Assembly: GCA_937973575.1 (NCBI GenBank)
Contig: CALJKH010000220.1
Coordinates: forward strand, 1-20,120
Source: an uncultured Solirubrobacterales bacterium
GTDB taxonomy: Bacteria; Actinomycetota; Thermoleophilia; Solirubrobacterales; Solirubrobacteraceae
Length of the DNA stretch: 20,120 bases
Direction: 5' to 3'
The notes under the pieces were generated by a model, which was given only the letters and a program-made list of their open reading frames with translations, did no database searches and was not told the origin of the DNA. The position numbers and the translations under genes are program-made. Positions 5,770 through 13,326 of the stretch are shown in pieces; position 1 is the stretch's first letter, and each line of letters starts with the position of its first letter.

Positions 5770-8550
5770 ATGGCACAAGCAGCAGAGCACACAACGGCAG
5801 AAATTACGATTGAGGGCGACGCTCTTGCTGTAGGAAGGGTCTTTACCGAAGCCGGTACGAATCCTTTTGACACCGTCGAATGGGAGTCCCGTGACGCAGT
5901 AATCGGTTTCGGCGGCAACATCTCCTTCGAGCAACGTGACGTTGAGTTCCCGACCACCTGGTCGCAGAACGCAACCAACATTGTTGCCCAGAAGTACTTC
6001 CGTGGCCAGCTTGACTCACCTGAGCGCGAGCGGTCCGTCAAGCAGATGATCGGCCGTGTCTCCAGCACGATCGCCGGATGGGGGCTTGAGCGCGGTTACT
6101 TCGCCAACGACGAGGACAAGCAGACCTTCCAGGACGAGCTGACTTACGCACTCCTCCACCAGCTTGTTGCTTTCAACTCGCCAGTTTGGTTCAACGTTGG
6201 CTTTGAAGAGAAGCCACAGTGCTCCGCCTGCTTCATCCTCTCGGTTGAGGACACAATGGAGTCAATCCTCGCTTGGAACACCAAGGAAGGCAACATCTTC
6301 CGCGGCGGTTCAGGCTCAGGCATCAACCTCTCCAACATCCGTGGTTCGATGGAGCCCCTCAAGAAGGGCGGCACCGCATCCGGTCCTGTTTCCTTCATGC
6401 GTGGCGCCGACTCATGGGCCGGCACCATCAAGTCAGGTGGCAAGACTCGTCGTGCGGCCAAGATGGTCGTCCTCGACGTTGACCATCCGGACATTCGCCA
6501 GTTCATCTGGTGCAAGGCCAAGGAAGAGGACAAGGCTCAGGCTCTCCGTGACGCCGGCTTCGACATGTCAATCGACGGTGACGGATTCACATCGATCCAG
6601 TACCAGAACGCAAACAACTCAGTTCGCGTAACTGATGACTTCATGAAGGCCTGCGATAACGGCGACGATTGGAACCTGATCGCCCGCGCGACAGGCAAGC
6701 CAGTAGGCGAGCCAATTCCAGCCCGTGACCTCATGCGTGACATCGCAGAGGCAGCTTGGCGATGCGCAGACCCAGGAGTTCAGTACGACACGACCATTAA
6801 CGACTGGCACACCTGCCCCAACTCAGGTCGCATCAACGCCTCTAACCCTTGCTCGGAGTACATGCACGTCGACGACTCGGCCTGCAACCTCGCTTCGATC
6901 AACCTGATGAAGTTCCGTCGTGAGGACGGCAGCTTCGACGTCGCAGCCTTCGAGCACGTCGTCGACGTCACATTCCTCGCTCAGGAGATCATCGTTGGTG
7001 CTTCGTCATACCCAACTGAGGGAATTGGCGCCAACGCCAACCGCTTCCGTCAGCTCGGTCTTGGTTACGCCAACCTTGGCGCCTTCCTGATGGCCAACGG
7101 TATGCCGTACGACTCAGACAAGGGTCGCGCAACTGCAGCCGCCATCACATCACTGATGACTGGTCGCGCATATCGCGCATCAGCGAGGATCGCCGGTGCC
7201 GTTGGCACTTACGAGGCCTACCCGGAGAACGCAGAGGCTCACAACAACGTGATGCGTATGCACCGTGACGCTTCCTACGAGATCGACACTGAGAACACGA
7301 CCGACGAGGCTCTGCTTGTGGCCGCCCAGCAGTCATGGGACGACGCAGTCGAGTTCGGCGATGAGTACGGCTACCGCAACGCTCAGGCAACAGTTCTGGC
7401 CCCAACAGGCACGATCTCCTTCCTGATGGACTGCGACACCACAGGCGTTGAGCCTGACTTCTCGCTCGTCAAGTTCAAGGAGCTTGTTGGTGGCGGTCAG
7501 ATGACCATCGTCAACCGCACAGTTCCTCTTGCGCTTGAGACCATCGGCTACTCCGGTGAGGAGATCGCTGAGATCGAGGCCTACATCAACACCAACGGCA
7601 CAATCGTTGGCGCTCCGCACCTCAAGGACGAAGACCTTGAGGTCTTCGATGTGGCCGTAGGCGAGCGTGCAATCAGCCACCTCGGGCACATCAAGATGAT
7701 GGGTGCAGTTCAGCCATTCATCTCGGGTGCAATCTCGAAGACGGTCAACATGCCAAGCACGGCGACCGTTGAAGACATTGCTGACGCCTACACCGAGGCA
7801 TGGCGCCTCGGAGTTAAGGCTCTCGCCATCTACCGTGACGGTTCGAAGACAGCCCAGGCTCTCAAGACCGACGCTCAGGACGAGAAGGGCGCCGCTCCAG
7901 CCGAAGAGGTTGCTGGTCCACGTCGCCGTCGTATGCCTCGCGAGCGCCAGTCGATCACTCACAAGTTCTCGATCGGCGGCCACGAGGGTTACATCACGGC
8001 TGGCATGTACGAGGACGGCTCAGTTGGTGAGATCTTCCTGACCGACATCGGCAAGGAAGGCTCAACCCTCCGAGGCATGATGAATGCGTTCGCCACATCG
8101 ATCTCAGTTGGCCTCCAGTACGGCGTGCCTCTTGAGACCCTGGTCAACAAGTTCTGCTACATGCGCTTCGAGCCGGAAGGCATCACTCAGAACCCTGAGA
8201 TTCCGTTCGCGAAGTCAATGCCTGACTACATCATGCGCTGGCTCGCCTCACGCTTCCTTGACGCTGAGACTCAGGAAGGTCTTGGAATCATGACCGCGGA
8301 TGTTCGCGCCAAGAAGGCAGCGGAAGACGCAGTCAGCTCGCTCAGCTCTGACACTGCAGGCCCTGTCGCCTCAGCTAACGGTGGCTCATCAGCCCCCGCA
8401 GCTGCGCTGACGGACATTCCTCCAGTTCAGCCAGCCAAGCTTCAGGGATTGGAGCTCGGGCCAGCCTGCCAGCAGTGCGGCGGCATGATGCAGCGCACCG
8501 GCTCCTGCTACACCTGCCCTAGCTGCGGCAACAACACCGGTTGCGGTTGA
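5770..8550 (+). CDS. nrdJ: Vitamin B12-dependent (class II) ribonucleoside-diphosphate reductase
   Basis: A 926-residue adenosylcobalamin-dependent reductase making deoxyribonucleotides without needing oxygen. Motifs in order: FNSPVWFNVG; C151/C154 in CSACFILS; GGSGSGINLSNIRGS; the active-site NPCSE (N359, C361, E363); C372 in ACNLASINL; LAPTGTISFLMDCDTTGVEPD (543-563); a basic linker GPRRRRMPRER; a TSCPD-type domain; and a C-terminal Cys cluster CQQCGG...CYTCPSCG...CG (C900, 903, 913, 916, 919, 925) expected to bind zinc or relay electrons. One of C151/C154 with C372 should form the redox pair. The start has the best Shine-Dalgarno in the window. Codon use is more uniform than in neighbours (for example CGT/CGC for Arg), consistent with high expression. 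No accessory reductase gene is needed for class II. Confidence 0.97.
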   Translation: MAQAAEHTTAEITIEGDALAVGRVFTEAGTNPFDTVEWESRDAVIGFGGNISFEQRDVEFPTTWSQNATNIVAQKYFRGQLDSPERERSVKQMIGRVSSTIAGWGLERGYFANDEDKQTFQDELTYALLHQLVAFNSPVWFNVGFEEKPQCSACFILSVEDTMESILAWNTKEGNIFRGGSGSGINLSNIRGSMEPLKKGGTASGPVSFMRGADSWAGTIKSGGKTRRAAKMVVLDVDHPDIRQFIWCKAKEEDKAQALRDAGFDMSIDGDGFTSIQYQNANNSVRVTDDFMKACDNGDDWNLIARATGKPVGEPIPARDLMRDIAEAAWRCADPGVQYDTTINDWHTCPNSGRINASNPCSEYMHVDDSACNLASINLMKFRREDGSFDVAAFEHVVDVTFLAQEIIVGASSYPTEGIGANANRFRQLGLGYANLGAFLMANGMPYDSDKGRATAAAITSLMTGRAYRASARIAGAVGTYEAYPENAEAHNNVMRMHRDASYEIDTENTTDEALLVAAQQSWDDAVEFGDEYGYRNAQATVLAPTGTISFLMDCDTTGVEPDFSLVKFKELVGGGQMTIVNRTVPLALETIGYSGEEIAEIEAYINTNGTIVGAPHLKDEDLEVFDVAVGERAISHLGHIKMMGAVQPFISGAISKTVNMPSTATVEDIADAYTEAWRLGVKALAIYRDGSKTAQALKTDAQDEKGAAPAEEVAGPRRRRMPRERQSITHKFSIGGHEGYITAGMYEDGSVGEIFLTDIGKEGSTLRGMMNAFATSISVGLQYGVPLETLVNKFCYMRFEPEGITQNPEIPFAKSMPDYIMRWLASRFLDAETQEGLGIMTADVRAKKAAEDAVSSLSSDTAGPVASANGGSSAPAAALTDIPPVQPAKLQGLELGPACQQCGGMMQRTGSCYTCPSCGNNTGCG

Positions 8551-8579
8551 TCCAAACACCAACCAACTGATTTGACCTT

Positions 8580-8607
8580 CGACCCCCGGGAAACCGGGGG
8601 TCGTTTT
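8580..8607 (+). terminator. Strong rho-independent terminator of nrdJ
   Basis: CGACCCCCGG (8580-8589) and CCGGGGGTCG (8594-8603) form a perfect 10-bp stem capped by GAAA, followed by TTTT (8604-8607). It starts 29 bp after the nrdJ stop. Confidence 0.95.
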
Positions 8608-8627
8608 GCGTTCTGGGCAGGTAAGCG

Positions 8628-8633
8628 TAGGAT
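8628..8633 (+). promoter_or_regulatory. Leaderless-type -10 element for the amine oxidase gene
   Basis: TAGGAT ends six bases before the GTG start at 8640, with no Shine-Dalgarno between. TTGCGT (8606-8611), made from the end of the upstream terminator's T-tract, lies 16 bp before it and could serve as a -35. Confidence 0.5.
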
Positions 8634-8639
8634 CAGGCC

Positions 8640-10010
8640 GTGGCAACCGCAGAGACAAACGACACCGAAGTAATCGTCGTTGGGGCTGGTTTCAGCGGGC
8701 TTGCTGCGGCGCTTTCGCTTGCGGAGGCCGGGATCAGCGTCAAAGTCCTCGAGGCGCGCGAACGCGTTGGTGGGCGGGTCGAAACACATGACCTTGGTGG
8801 AGGTGCCTGGATCGACCTTGGCGGTACATGGGCTGGGCCAATCCAAGACCGCATCCTTGCGATGGCAGCACGCTTCGGGGTGGACGTCTTTGAGCAGTAC
8901 GCAACCGGGAAGAACGTTGTCGACATCAACGGCAGACTGCGGGCTTACTCGGGCACTATCCCGCGGGTCGGTCTAGGGCCGCTCTTGGACATGGGGCGTT
9001 TGCAGTGGAAGGTGGGCAGGGCAGCAAAGAAGGTTGACCCAGCCGAACCTTGGGCTGCGAAGAGCGCTGATGAACTTGACGCAATCACCCTGGCTGGATG
9101 GCTGGAGAAGAACAGGTTTGGTGATGTGGCGTCGCGGCTACTCGCGATCGCTGGGCGCACTGTCTGGGGTGCTGAGCCAAGTGAAATGTCAATGCTCTAC
9201 GTCCTTCAATACATCACCTCGGCTGGGGGAATGGACGCGCTGCTAGACACGGAGGGTGGGGGTCAGCACTGGCGCTTTCAGGGTGGAGCAGCAAAGGTGG
9301 CCGAGGCAATGGCTGCGGCGCTACCAACTGGCTCAATCAGCTTCGGTAGTCCGGTTGAAGCGATCGCTACCGACTCACATGGAGTCACAGTCACAGCCGC
9401 AGGTGAGGCTGGGCAGGTCGACTTCCGCGCTTCACATGTAGTCGTGGCTCTGCCACCAGCCCTGCGCGGGCAGATTCAGTTCTCGCCTGAGTTACCTGCC
9501 AAGTCTGCTGCGGCGTCCAAATGGAAGATGGCGAACCTCACGAAGTGTTTCGCCGTCTACGACGAGCCTTTTTGGCGTGCGGACGGCTACACGGGTGAGG
9601 CTCTGACCGACTCAGCCCCGGGTGGGCTTACGTTCGATGTCTCGCCGCCTGAGGCGAGCTGCGGGATTCTCGTCGGGTTTGCCGGAGGCAACGACGCCCG
9701 TGATCTTGAGGGCCTCAGTGAGGCCGATGGTCGGGCTGCTGTTCTAAACGGCTTTGCTCGCCTATATGGCGATAAGGCACTCAAGCCAACCGATTGGGTT
9801 ACTCGACCATGGAAGGCTGAGCGCTGGAGTGGTGGAGGGCCGGTGGCATTTGGGCCTCCAGGAGCAATCACAGGGACGCGGGAAGCTCTCCGTGAACCCG
9901 TTGGCAGGATTCACTGGGCGGGCACTGAAACGAGCCCGCTGCGAGGGGGCTTTATCGACGGCGCAATTCGGGCTGGTGAGCGGGCAGCTACGGAGATAAA
10001 GAGCGGATAA
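8640..10010 (+). CDS. Flavin-containing amine oxidase (monoamine oxidase-like)
   Basis: A 456-residue FAD oxidoreductase. The N-terminal dinucleotide-binding motif VVGAGFSGL (13-21) is followed by LEARERVGGRV (37-47) and LGGTW (60-64). The C-terminal flavin motif WAGTE...GGFIDGAIRAGERAA closes the FAD site. This is the pattern of monoamine, polyamine and L-amino-acid oxidases, which oxidise amines to imines and release H2O2. No signal peptide is visible, so it is probably cytoplasmic. The substrate cannot be told from sequence. The start is GTG at 8640, six bases after a -10 hexamer. The gene stands alone between the nrdJ terminator and the repeat-rich gap before 10122. Confidence 0.88.
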   Translation: MATAETNDTEVIVVGAGFSGLAAALSLAEAGISVKVLEARERVGGRVETHDLGGGAWIDLGGTWAGPIQDRILAMAARFGVDVFEQYATGKNVVDINGRLRAYSGTIPRVGLGPLLDMGRLQWKVGRAAKKVDPAEPWAAKSADELDAITLAGWLEKNRFGDVASRLLAIAGRTVWGAEPSEMSMLYVLQYITSAGGMDALLDTEGGGQHWRFQGGAAKVAEAMAAALPTGSISFGSPVEAIATDSHGVTVTAAGEAGQVDFRASHVVVALPPALRGQIQFSPELPAKSAAASKWKMANLTKCFAVYDEPFWRADGYTGEALTDSAPGGLTFDVSPPEASCGILVGFAGGNDARDLEGLSEADGRAAVLNGFARLYGDKALKPTDWVTRPWKAERWSGGGPVAFGPPGAITGTREALREPVGRIHWAGTETSPLRGGFIDGAIRAGERAATEIKSG

Positions 10011-10024
10011 ACCGCATCCTTTAC

Positions 10025-10059
10025 TTGGCTTTGCCAATCCTTGGCTGAAATCAAGGATT
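10025..10059. repeat. Two overlapping inverted repeats downstream of the amine oxidase
   Basis: TTGGC/GCCAA with a TTT loop (10025-10037) overlaps AATCCTTG/CAAGGATT (10036-10043 with 10052-10059, 8-base loop). They share AA at 10036-10037, so as RNA the two hairpins would compete. TTGGCT recurs at 10025 and 10041. There is no T-tract, so this is either a weak terminator or part of an operator for the next gene. Confidence 0.55.
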
Positions 10060-10078
10060 CCTTACCTAGTCCTTACCT
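10059..10078 (+). promoter_or_regulatory. Tandem direct repeat TCCTTACCT with 11-bp period
   Basis: TCCTTACCT occurs at 10059-10067 and again at 10070-10078, i.e. with a spacing of 11 bp, about one turn of the helix. Such tandem 11-bp units are the usual shape of sites for OmpR/PhoB-family response regulators. The copies lie 44-63 bp before the ATG of the secreted propeller protein. The regulator is unknown, and no two-component gene is in the window. Confidence 0.45.
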
Positions 10079-10121
10079 CGTAGTAGCCCGCGCTTGCACA
10101 GCGGATTAGCACGATTACCGC

Positions 10122-11723
10122 ATGAACAATCATGCGTTGCGCCACCACCGTTCCCCCCGTAGCCTGAGTCTTGTGTTCGGGGCCTTCATTACCCTCGCTG
10201 TTTCCGCCGCTCTGATGCCCGGCAATGCCATTGCCTCATTCCGAGCAGGCGATGTGGGATTCAGTTTGAAGACGGACTCCGGCCAGACTTGGGTGTACGG
10301 CGATTCGTGGAACAACGGTGCGTTCATTCGTAACGCGATGACCCTCAACGACGGCTATGTGGGCACGGTGCGCGGAGTTGCGAAGGCGAACTGGGTTTGG
10401 CCTGGTGCGCCTTTTGAACTTCCCAATGGCGACATCGCGATGTACGCAGCTGAGGTAACCCAAGTGCAGAGCAAAAAGGGAATTTGGTCGTTCAAGGTTC
10501 TCGGCGGATTGCGGGCCGAGTTTGACCCGGCCCATGCTGGCCGCGCGACCGTCACCCAGATGCCGCGCCCGGCGATCCTGTGGTCAGCGGCGGCTGCCAA
10601 GGATGGGGACAAGCAGTACGTCTACGGGATTGACGCAAACCATCACGCCCATGTAGGCAGGGTCAACGACGACGGCAGCGTTACAGCCCTCGCCACGATG
10701 GGCGGCACGATCTCCGGTCAGTTCACAGTTCTCCAGGACCCGAGTGATGGCAAGTGGTGGATGGTTGGCAACCTTCCATTCCTCAGCCGCCGTGTCGTCG
10801 CGTACCCGCTTTCAGGTCCTGCTGGAACGGTCACTGGGCCGGCCTTGAAGCTGATCACCCTTCCAAACCCGGGGGCTTCCCGCTACACCTACGCAGCCAC
10901 TGTGCACCCTGAACTCAACGGCCTACTGACTTGGGCTGTCAACGGATCTGGTGCTGGCACGCCCTATGGCCTCCAGCGCCAAGCAGACTTCTGGCCACTG
11001 TCCCTGACATACGCGAAGGCAGCGGCTGGCGTTAAGGCTGCCGCAGCCGCGAAGGCTCGAGCCGCATCGTCATCAGCTGGTGGCAGCGGAGACAAGGTCA
11101 AGCTTTGGGACAGCAGCAAGCAGGGCGAACTGCAGAGCCAGCTTGACGCGAGCGCCCGCCTCGATACGACTGAGACTTGGCTTGGGTCAGCGCCTGGCGA
11201 CCTCTCCGAAGGCATGGATCCAAACGCCACTGCGCCCGCAGTCTGGGAGTTCGGTGACTCAACGGTCGCGCCTCCAGTACCAGTTGGCGAGGACTCAGAT
11301 GCAACCTCGACCTTCGTTCCTCCGTCCACTAGAGCCGGCTTTGACTCCCAGCAGAGTGCGGCAAGGGCATCGATGGTTGCTGCGCGTCAAGCAGCCACAC
11401 TTGCATCCGCAGCGAGGGATCAGGCTGCTGCAGCAAGGGATGCCGCTGAGCGGGCTGCCGAGCAGGCGGACGAGGCGAGGCGGATGGCTGACCATGGAAC
11501 ACCTGGTGAGCGCAGGGCAGCACAGAGGCTGGCCAATGATGCTCAGAAGCGGGCAGATAGAGCTCAGGCTGATGCCGCAAGGGCTGAAGCTAAGGCAGCT
11601 GCCGCGGACTCCAATGCCCGGTCTTCTCGCGATAGGGCGAACGGGAAGGGTCGAAGCGACTGGGGCCTTATCGCATCAGTCATTAGAGGAGCAACCGGCT
11701 TTTCCTGGGGCTTGCGCGGCTAG
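10122..11723 (+). CDS. Secreted protein: predicted beta-propeller plus Ala-rich coiled coil
   Basis: A 533-residue exported protein. Residues 1-38 are a signal peptide (basic HALRHHRSPR, hydrophobic core, AIA cleavage site). Residues about 40-295 form an all-beta region with repeated Trp/Tyr-rich strands; TWVYGDSWNNGAFIRNAM (56-73) recalls the GDT/GDS-plus-N element of five-bladed DUF4185-like propellers, though I cannot confirm it. A low-complexity Ala/Ser linker (297-325) and an acidic, Pro-containing linker (350-405) follow, then a coiled coil of Ala/Arg/Glu heptads (about 409-505) broken near HGTPGERR. The last 20 residues are hydrophobic (WGLIASVIRG...). No membrane anchor or LPXTG is evident. 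No Shine-Dalgarno precedes the ATG. It may be a surface or envelope-spanning structural protein. Confidence 0.75.
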   Translation: MNNHALRHHRSPRSLSLVFGAFITLAVSAALMPGNAIASFRAGDVGFSLKTDSGQTWVYGDSWNNGAFIRNAMTLNDGYVGTVRGVAKANWVWPGAPFELPNGDIAMYAAEVTQVQSKKGIWSFKVLGGLRAEFDPAHAGRATVTQMPRPAILWSAAAAKDGDKQYVYGIDANHHAHVGRVNDDGSVTALATMGGTISGQFTVLQDPSDGKWWMVGNLPFLSRRVVAYPLSGPAGTVTGPALKLITLPNPGASRYTYAATVHPELNGLLTWAVNGSGAGTPYGLQRQADFWPLSLTYAKAAAGVKAAAAAKARAASSSAGGSGDKVKLWDSSKQGELQSQLDASARLDTTETWLGSAPGDLSEGMDPNATAPAVWEFGDSTVAPPVPVGEDSDATSTFVPPSTRAGFDSQQSAARASMVAARQAATLASAARDQAAAARDAAERAAEQADEARRMADHGTPGERRAAQRLANDAQKRADRAQADAARAEAKAAAADSNARSSRDRANGKGRSDWGLIASVIRGATGFSWGLRG

Positions 11724-11747
11724 CTCTGCCTAGAAAGCCAAGGTTCT

Positions 11748-11771
11748 GAAGCCCGCCGAAAGGTGGGCTTC
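11748..11771 (+). terminator. Probable terminator after the coiled-coil protein
   Basis: GAAGCCC/GGGCTTC continues through a G-T pair and CC/GG to a GAAA loop (11748-11771), a 10-bp stem. The tail CTCGCTTCT is only partly T-rich, so efficiency is uncertain. Position, 25 bp after the stop codon, supports the call. Confidence 0.7.
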
Positions 11772-11878
11772 CTCGCTTCTAGAGGACTTCCCTCACCTTT
11801 TCACCCGCTTTGTCCTTCTCTTTACAGATCGACTCTTACCTTGGAGTCACTGCCGGGAAACAGGGAGAAAAGGGAAAT

Positions 11879-12541
11879 ATGAATCTGATCAAGACAACAA
11901 CCAGCTTCACAGCACGCATGGCAGCAGCAGGTGCCATGGGCCTGATCCTCGCCGCTGTACCTGCGGCCGAGGCAGTAGCGCATCCGCACCCGGTTAAGCA
12001 TCACGGGGCAGTAGTCACAGTTGGCAACCTCAAGGCTGCTGGTGGTGCGGCTGTCGTCACACTCGACCCAACCGTTACGACTGGAGCTGCAGCGCTCGGC
12101 ATTACATTTGCGCCGACTGCCCCGGCAACAGGTGCTGGGTCTATCTGGACGCTTCCGATCACAGGCGGTCGTGTTGCTTGGCTGACCCGCACGCCGGTCG
12201 TTGGTCCTCCCGTAACGAAGGTTCTCGGCGGCGAGCTTAGATTCGGCGGCGGCTTCACTGCAACTAAGGCAGCGACCGTTGTAACTATCACTGACATCGT
12301 TGCGAGCCTTGAACCAGGTAATCACGGGCGAGTGTTTGCCCGAGTCAATGGGGATAAGCGACGAATTCCGGCGCTTCAGATCACTGACGTGTCACTCAAC
12401 GTAAGCGCGCGCAGCGCAACAGCAACTCTCGGCATCACTCGTGCCACAGCTGTTCTGCTCAACAAGGCGCTTTCAACAACTTCGTTCGCAGCCGGACAAA
12501 AGGTTGGGACCGTTGCGGTAACGGTTCCAGCTCCGGTTTAA
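11879..12541 (+). CDS. Secreted HtaA-like protein
   Basis: A 220-residue exported protein. I chose the ATG at 11879 because AAAAGGG lies just upstream and the product then opens with a classic signal peptide (MNLIKTTTSF, hydrophobic stretch, AEA/AVA cleavage around residue 32). The mature part begins with a short His-rich segment (HPHPVKHH) and continues as one beta-rich domain: VTLDPT...LGITFAPTAP...WTLPITGGRV...GGELRFGGG...VTITDI...ARVNGDKRRIPAL...TATLGITRATAVLLNKAL. This layout resembles the HtaA domain, described from corynebacterial heme-uptake proteins and abundant in Solirubrobacterales; function here is inferred only. The His-rich start could bind metal or heme. An ATG at 11810 is in frame but would bury the signal peptide. 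Confidence 0.7.
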   Translation: MNLIKTTTSFTARMAAAGAMGLILAAVPAAEAVAHPHPVKHHGAVVTVGNLKAAGGAAVVTLDPTVTTGAAALGITFAPTAPATGAGSIWTLPITGGRVAWLTRTPVVGPPVTKVLGGELRFGGGFTATKAATVVTITDIVASLEPGNHGRVFARVNGDKRRIPALQITDVSLNVSARSATATLGITRATAVLLNKALSTTSFAAGQKVGTVAVTVPAPV

Positions 12542-12558
12542 AGACGAGGGTGCGGTGT

Positions 12559-12584
12559 GCCGGGCGGTCGGGGGGCCGCCCGGC
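12559..12584. terminator. GC-rich hairpin between convergent genes
   Basis: GCCGGGCGG (12559-12567) and CCGCCCGGC (12576-12584) form a perfect 9-bp stem with a loop of mostly G. Neither side has a T-tract, so it is not a canonical intrinsic terminator, but its site between the stops of the HtaA-like gene and the SRAP gene suggests a shared 3'-end structure. Confidence 0.5.
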
Positions 12585-12603
12585 CAATCCGCGGCCTTAG
12601 CCG

Positions 12604-13308
12604 TTAGAACAGGCCGGGCTGTTCTGGGTGCAACAGGCTTGCACCTTCATTAGCTGGCTTGCCAACAGCTTGCGCCGCCTTGTCCTTCCTCATCAGTCCA
12701 GCAGGGAGAGGTCGCAGCAGCTTCCGGGCTGAGTCGGAGTCAACCTCAGCGCTTAGCCAGGCATCCATCTCCTCCGAAGTCGGGAGGATCGCTGGCATTC
12801 GATCATGGATCGGCGCGACGAGTTCGTTCGGCTCGGTGGTGATCACAGTGCAGGAGCGAAGCGGCGGGCCTCCCTCGGGGGTCCATGTGGTGCAGAGACC
12901 GGCGAGGGCAAAGACGCCACCGACTTCAAGGCTAAAACGCCACGGCTGCTTGGGCCCGCTGGCAACCGCTTCCCACTCGTAAAAGCCGTCAGCAAGGATT
13001 AAGCAGCGGCCGCTGGACTTCGCAACGAGCCCCTTGTACGAGGGCTTTTCCGCAACTGTTTCAGACCGGGCGTTGATCATCTTCACTCCATCGTCAGGTC
13101 CTTTGGCCCACTTTGGAATCAGGCCCCAGCGCAGCAGCTCTGCGGTGCGCGGGCCATGCGCATCCGGTCGCGTCAGGGCCACGACCTCCTGAGTCGGAGC
13201 AACGTTAAACCGCTCCGCAAAAATCCTGTCCTGAGGTAGGTCCTTGATCTCCGAGAACCCAGCCTCAAGCTCCTGGCGAGAGGGAGTGATTGTGTAGCGA
13301 CCGCACAT
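12604..13308 (-). CDS. SRAP-domain abasic-site processing protein (YedK/HMCES-like)
   Basis: A 234-residue SOS-response-associated peptidase family protein. It begins MCGRY, leaving Cys2 as N-terminal nucleophile after Met removal. Other active-site residues are N35 (RFNVAPTQ), NARSE (79-83), E111 in GFYEWE and H168 in HDRMPAIL. Family members form a thiazolidine crosslink with abasic sites in single-stranded DNA, shielding them from breakage. Complete catalytic residues indicate an active protein. The start is fixed by the need for Cys2. It is the last gene of the ctaA operon, 18 bp after the saccharopine dehydrogenase-like gene. No LexA box is evident. Confidence 0.93.
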   Translation of the reverse strand: MCGRYTITPSRQELEAGFSEIKDLPQDRIFAERFNVAPTQEVVALTRPDAHGPRTAELLRWGLIPKWAKGPDDGVKMINARSETVAEKPSYKGLVAKSSGRCLILADGFYEWEAVASGPKQPWRFSLEVGGVFALAGLCTTWTPEGGPPLRSCTVITTEPNELVAPIHDRMPAILPTSEEMDAWLSAEVDSDSARKLLRPLPAGLMRKDKAAQAVGKPANEGASLLHPEQPGLF

Positions 13309-13326
13309 CTCAGTCGGGCTGGCTGC

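Noticed and set aside
7333..7983. 216-codon minus-strand frame inside nrdJ
   Set aside because: Antisense to a certain, highly conserved gene; arises from GC-rich codon use.
10409..11723. Frameshift or pseudogene in the propeller/coiled-coil gene
   Set aside because: One intact frame runs from signal peptide to stop with no change in coding character that would suggest a break.
11080..11733. Plus-strand frame overlapping the coiled-coil region
   Set aside because: A +1-shifted reading of Ala-rich repeats; the main frame has the signal peptide and a continuous reading.
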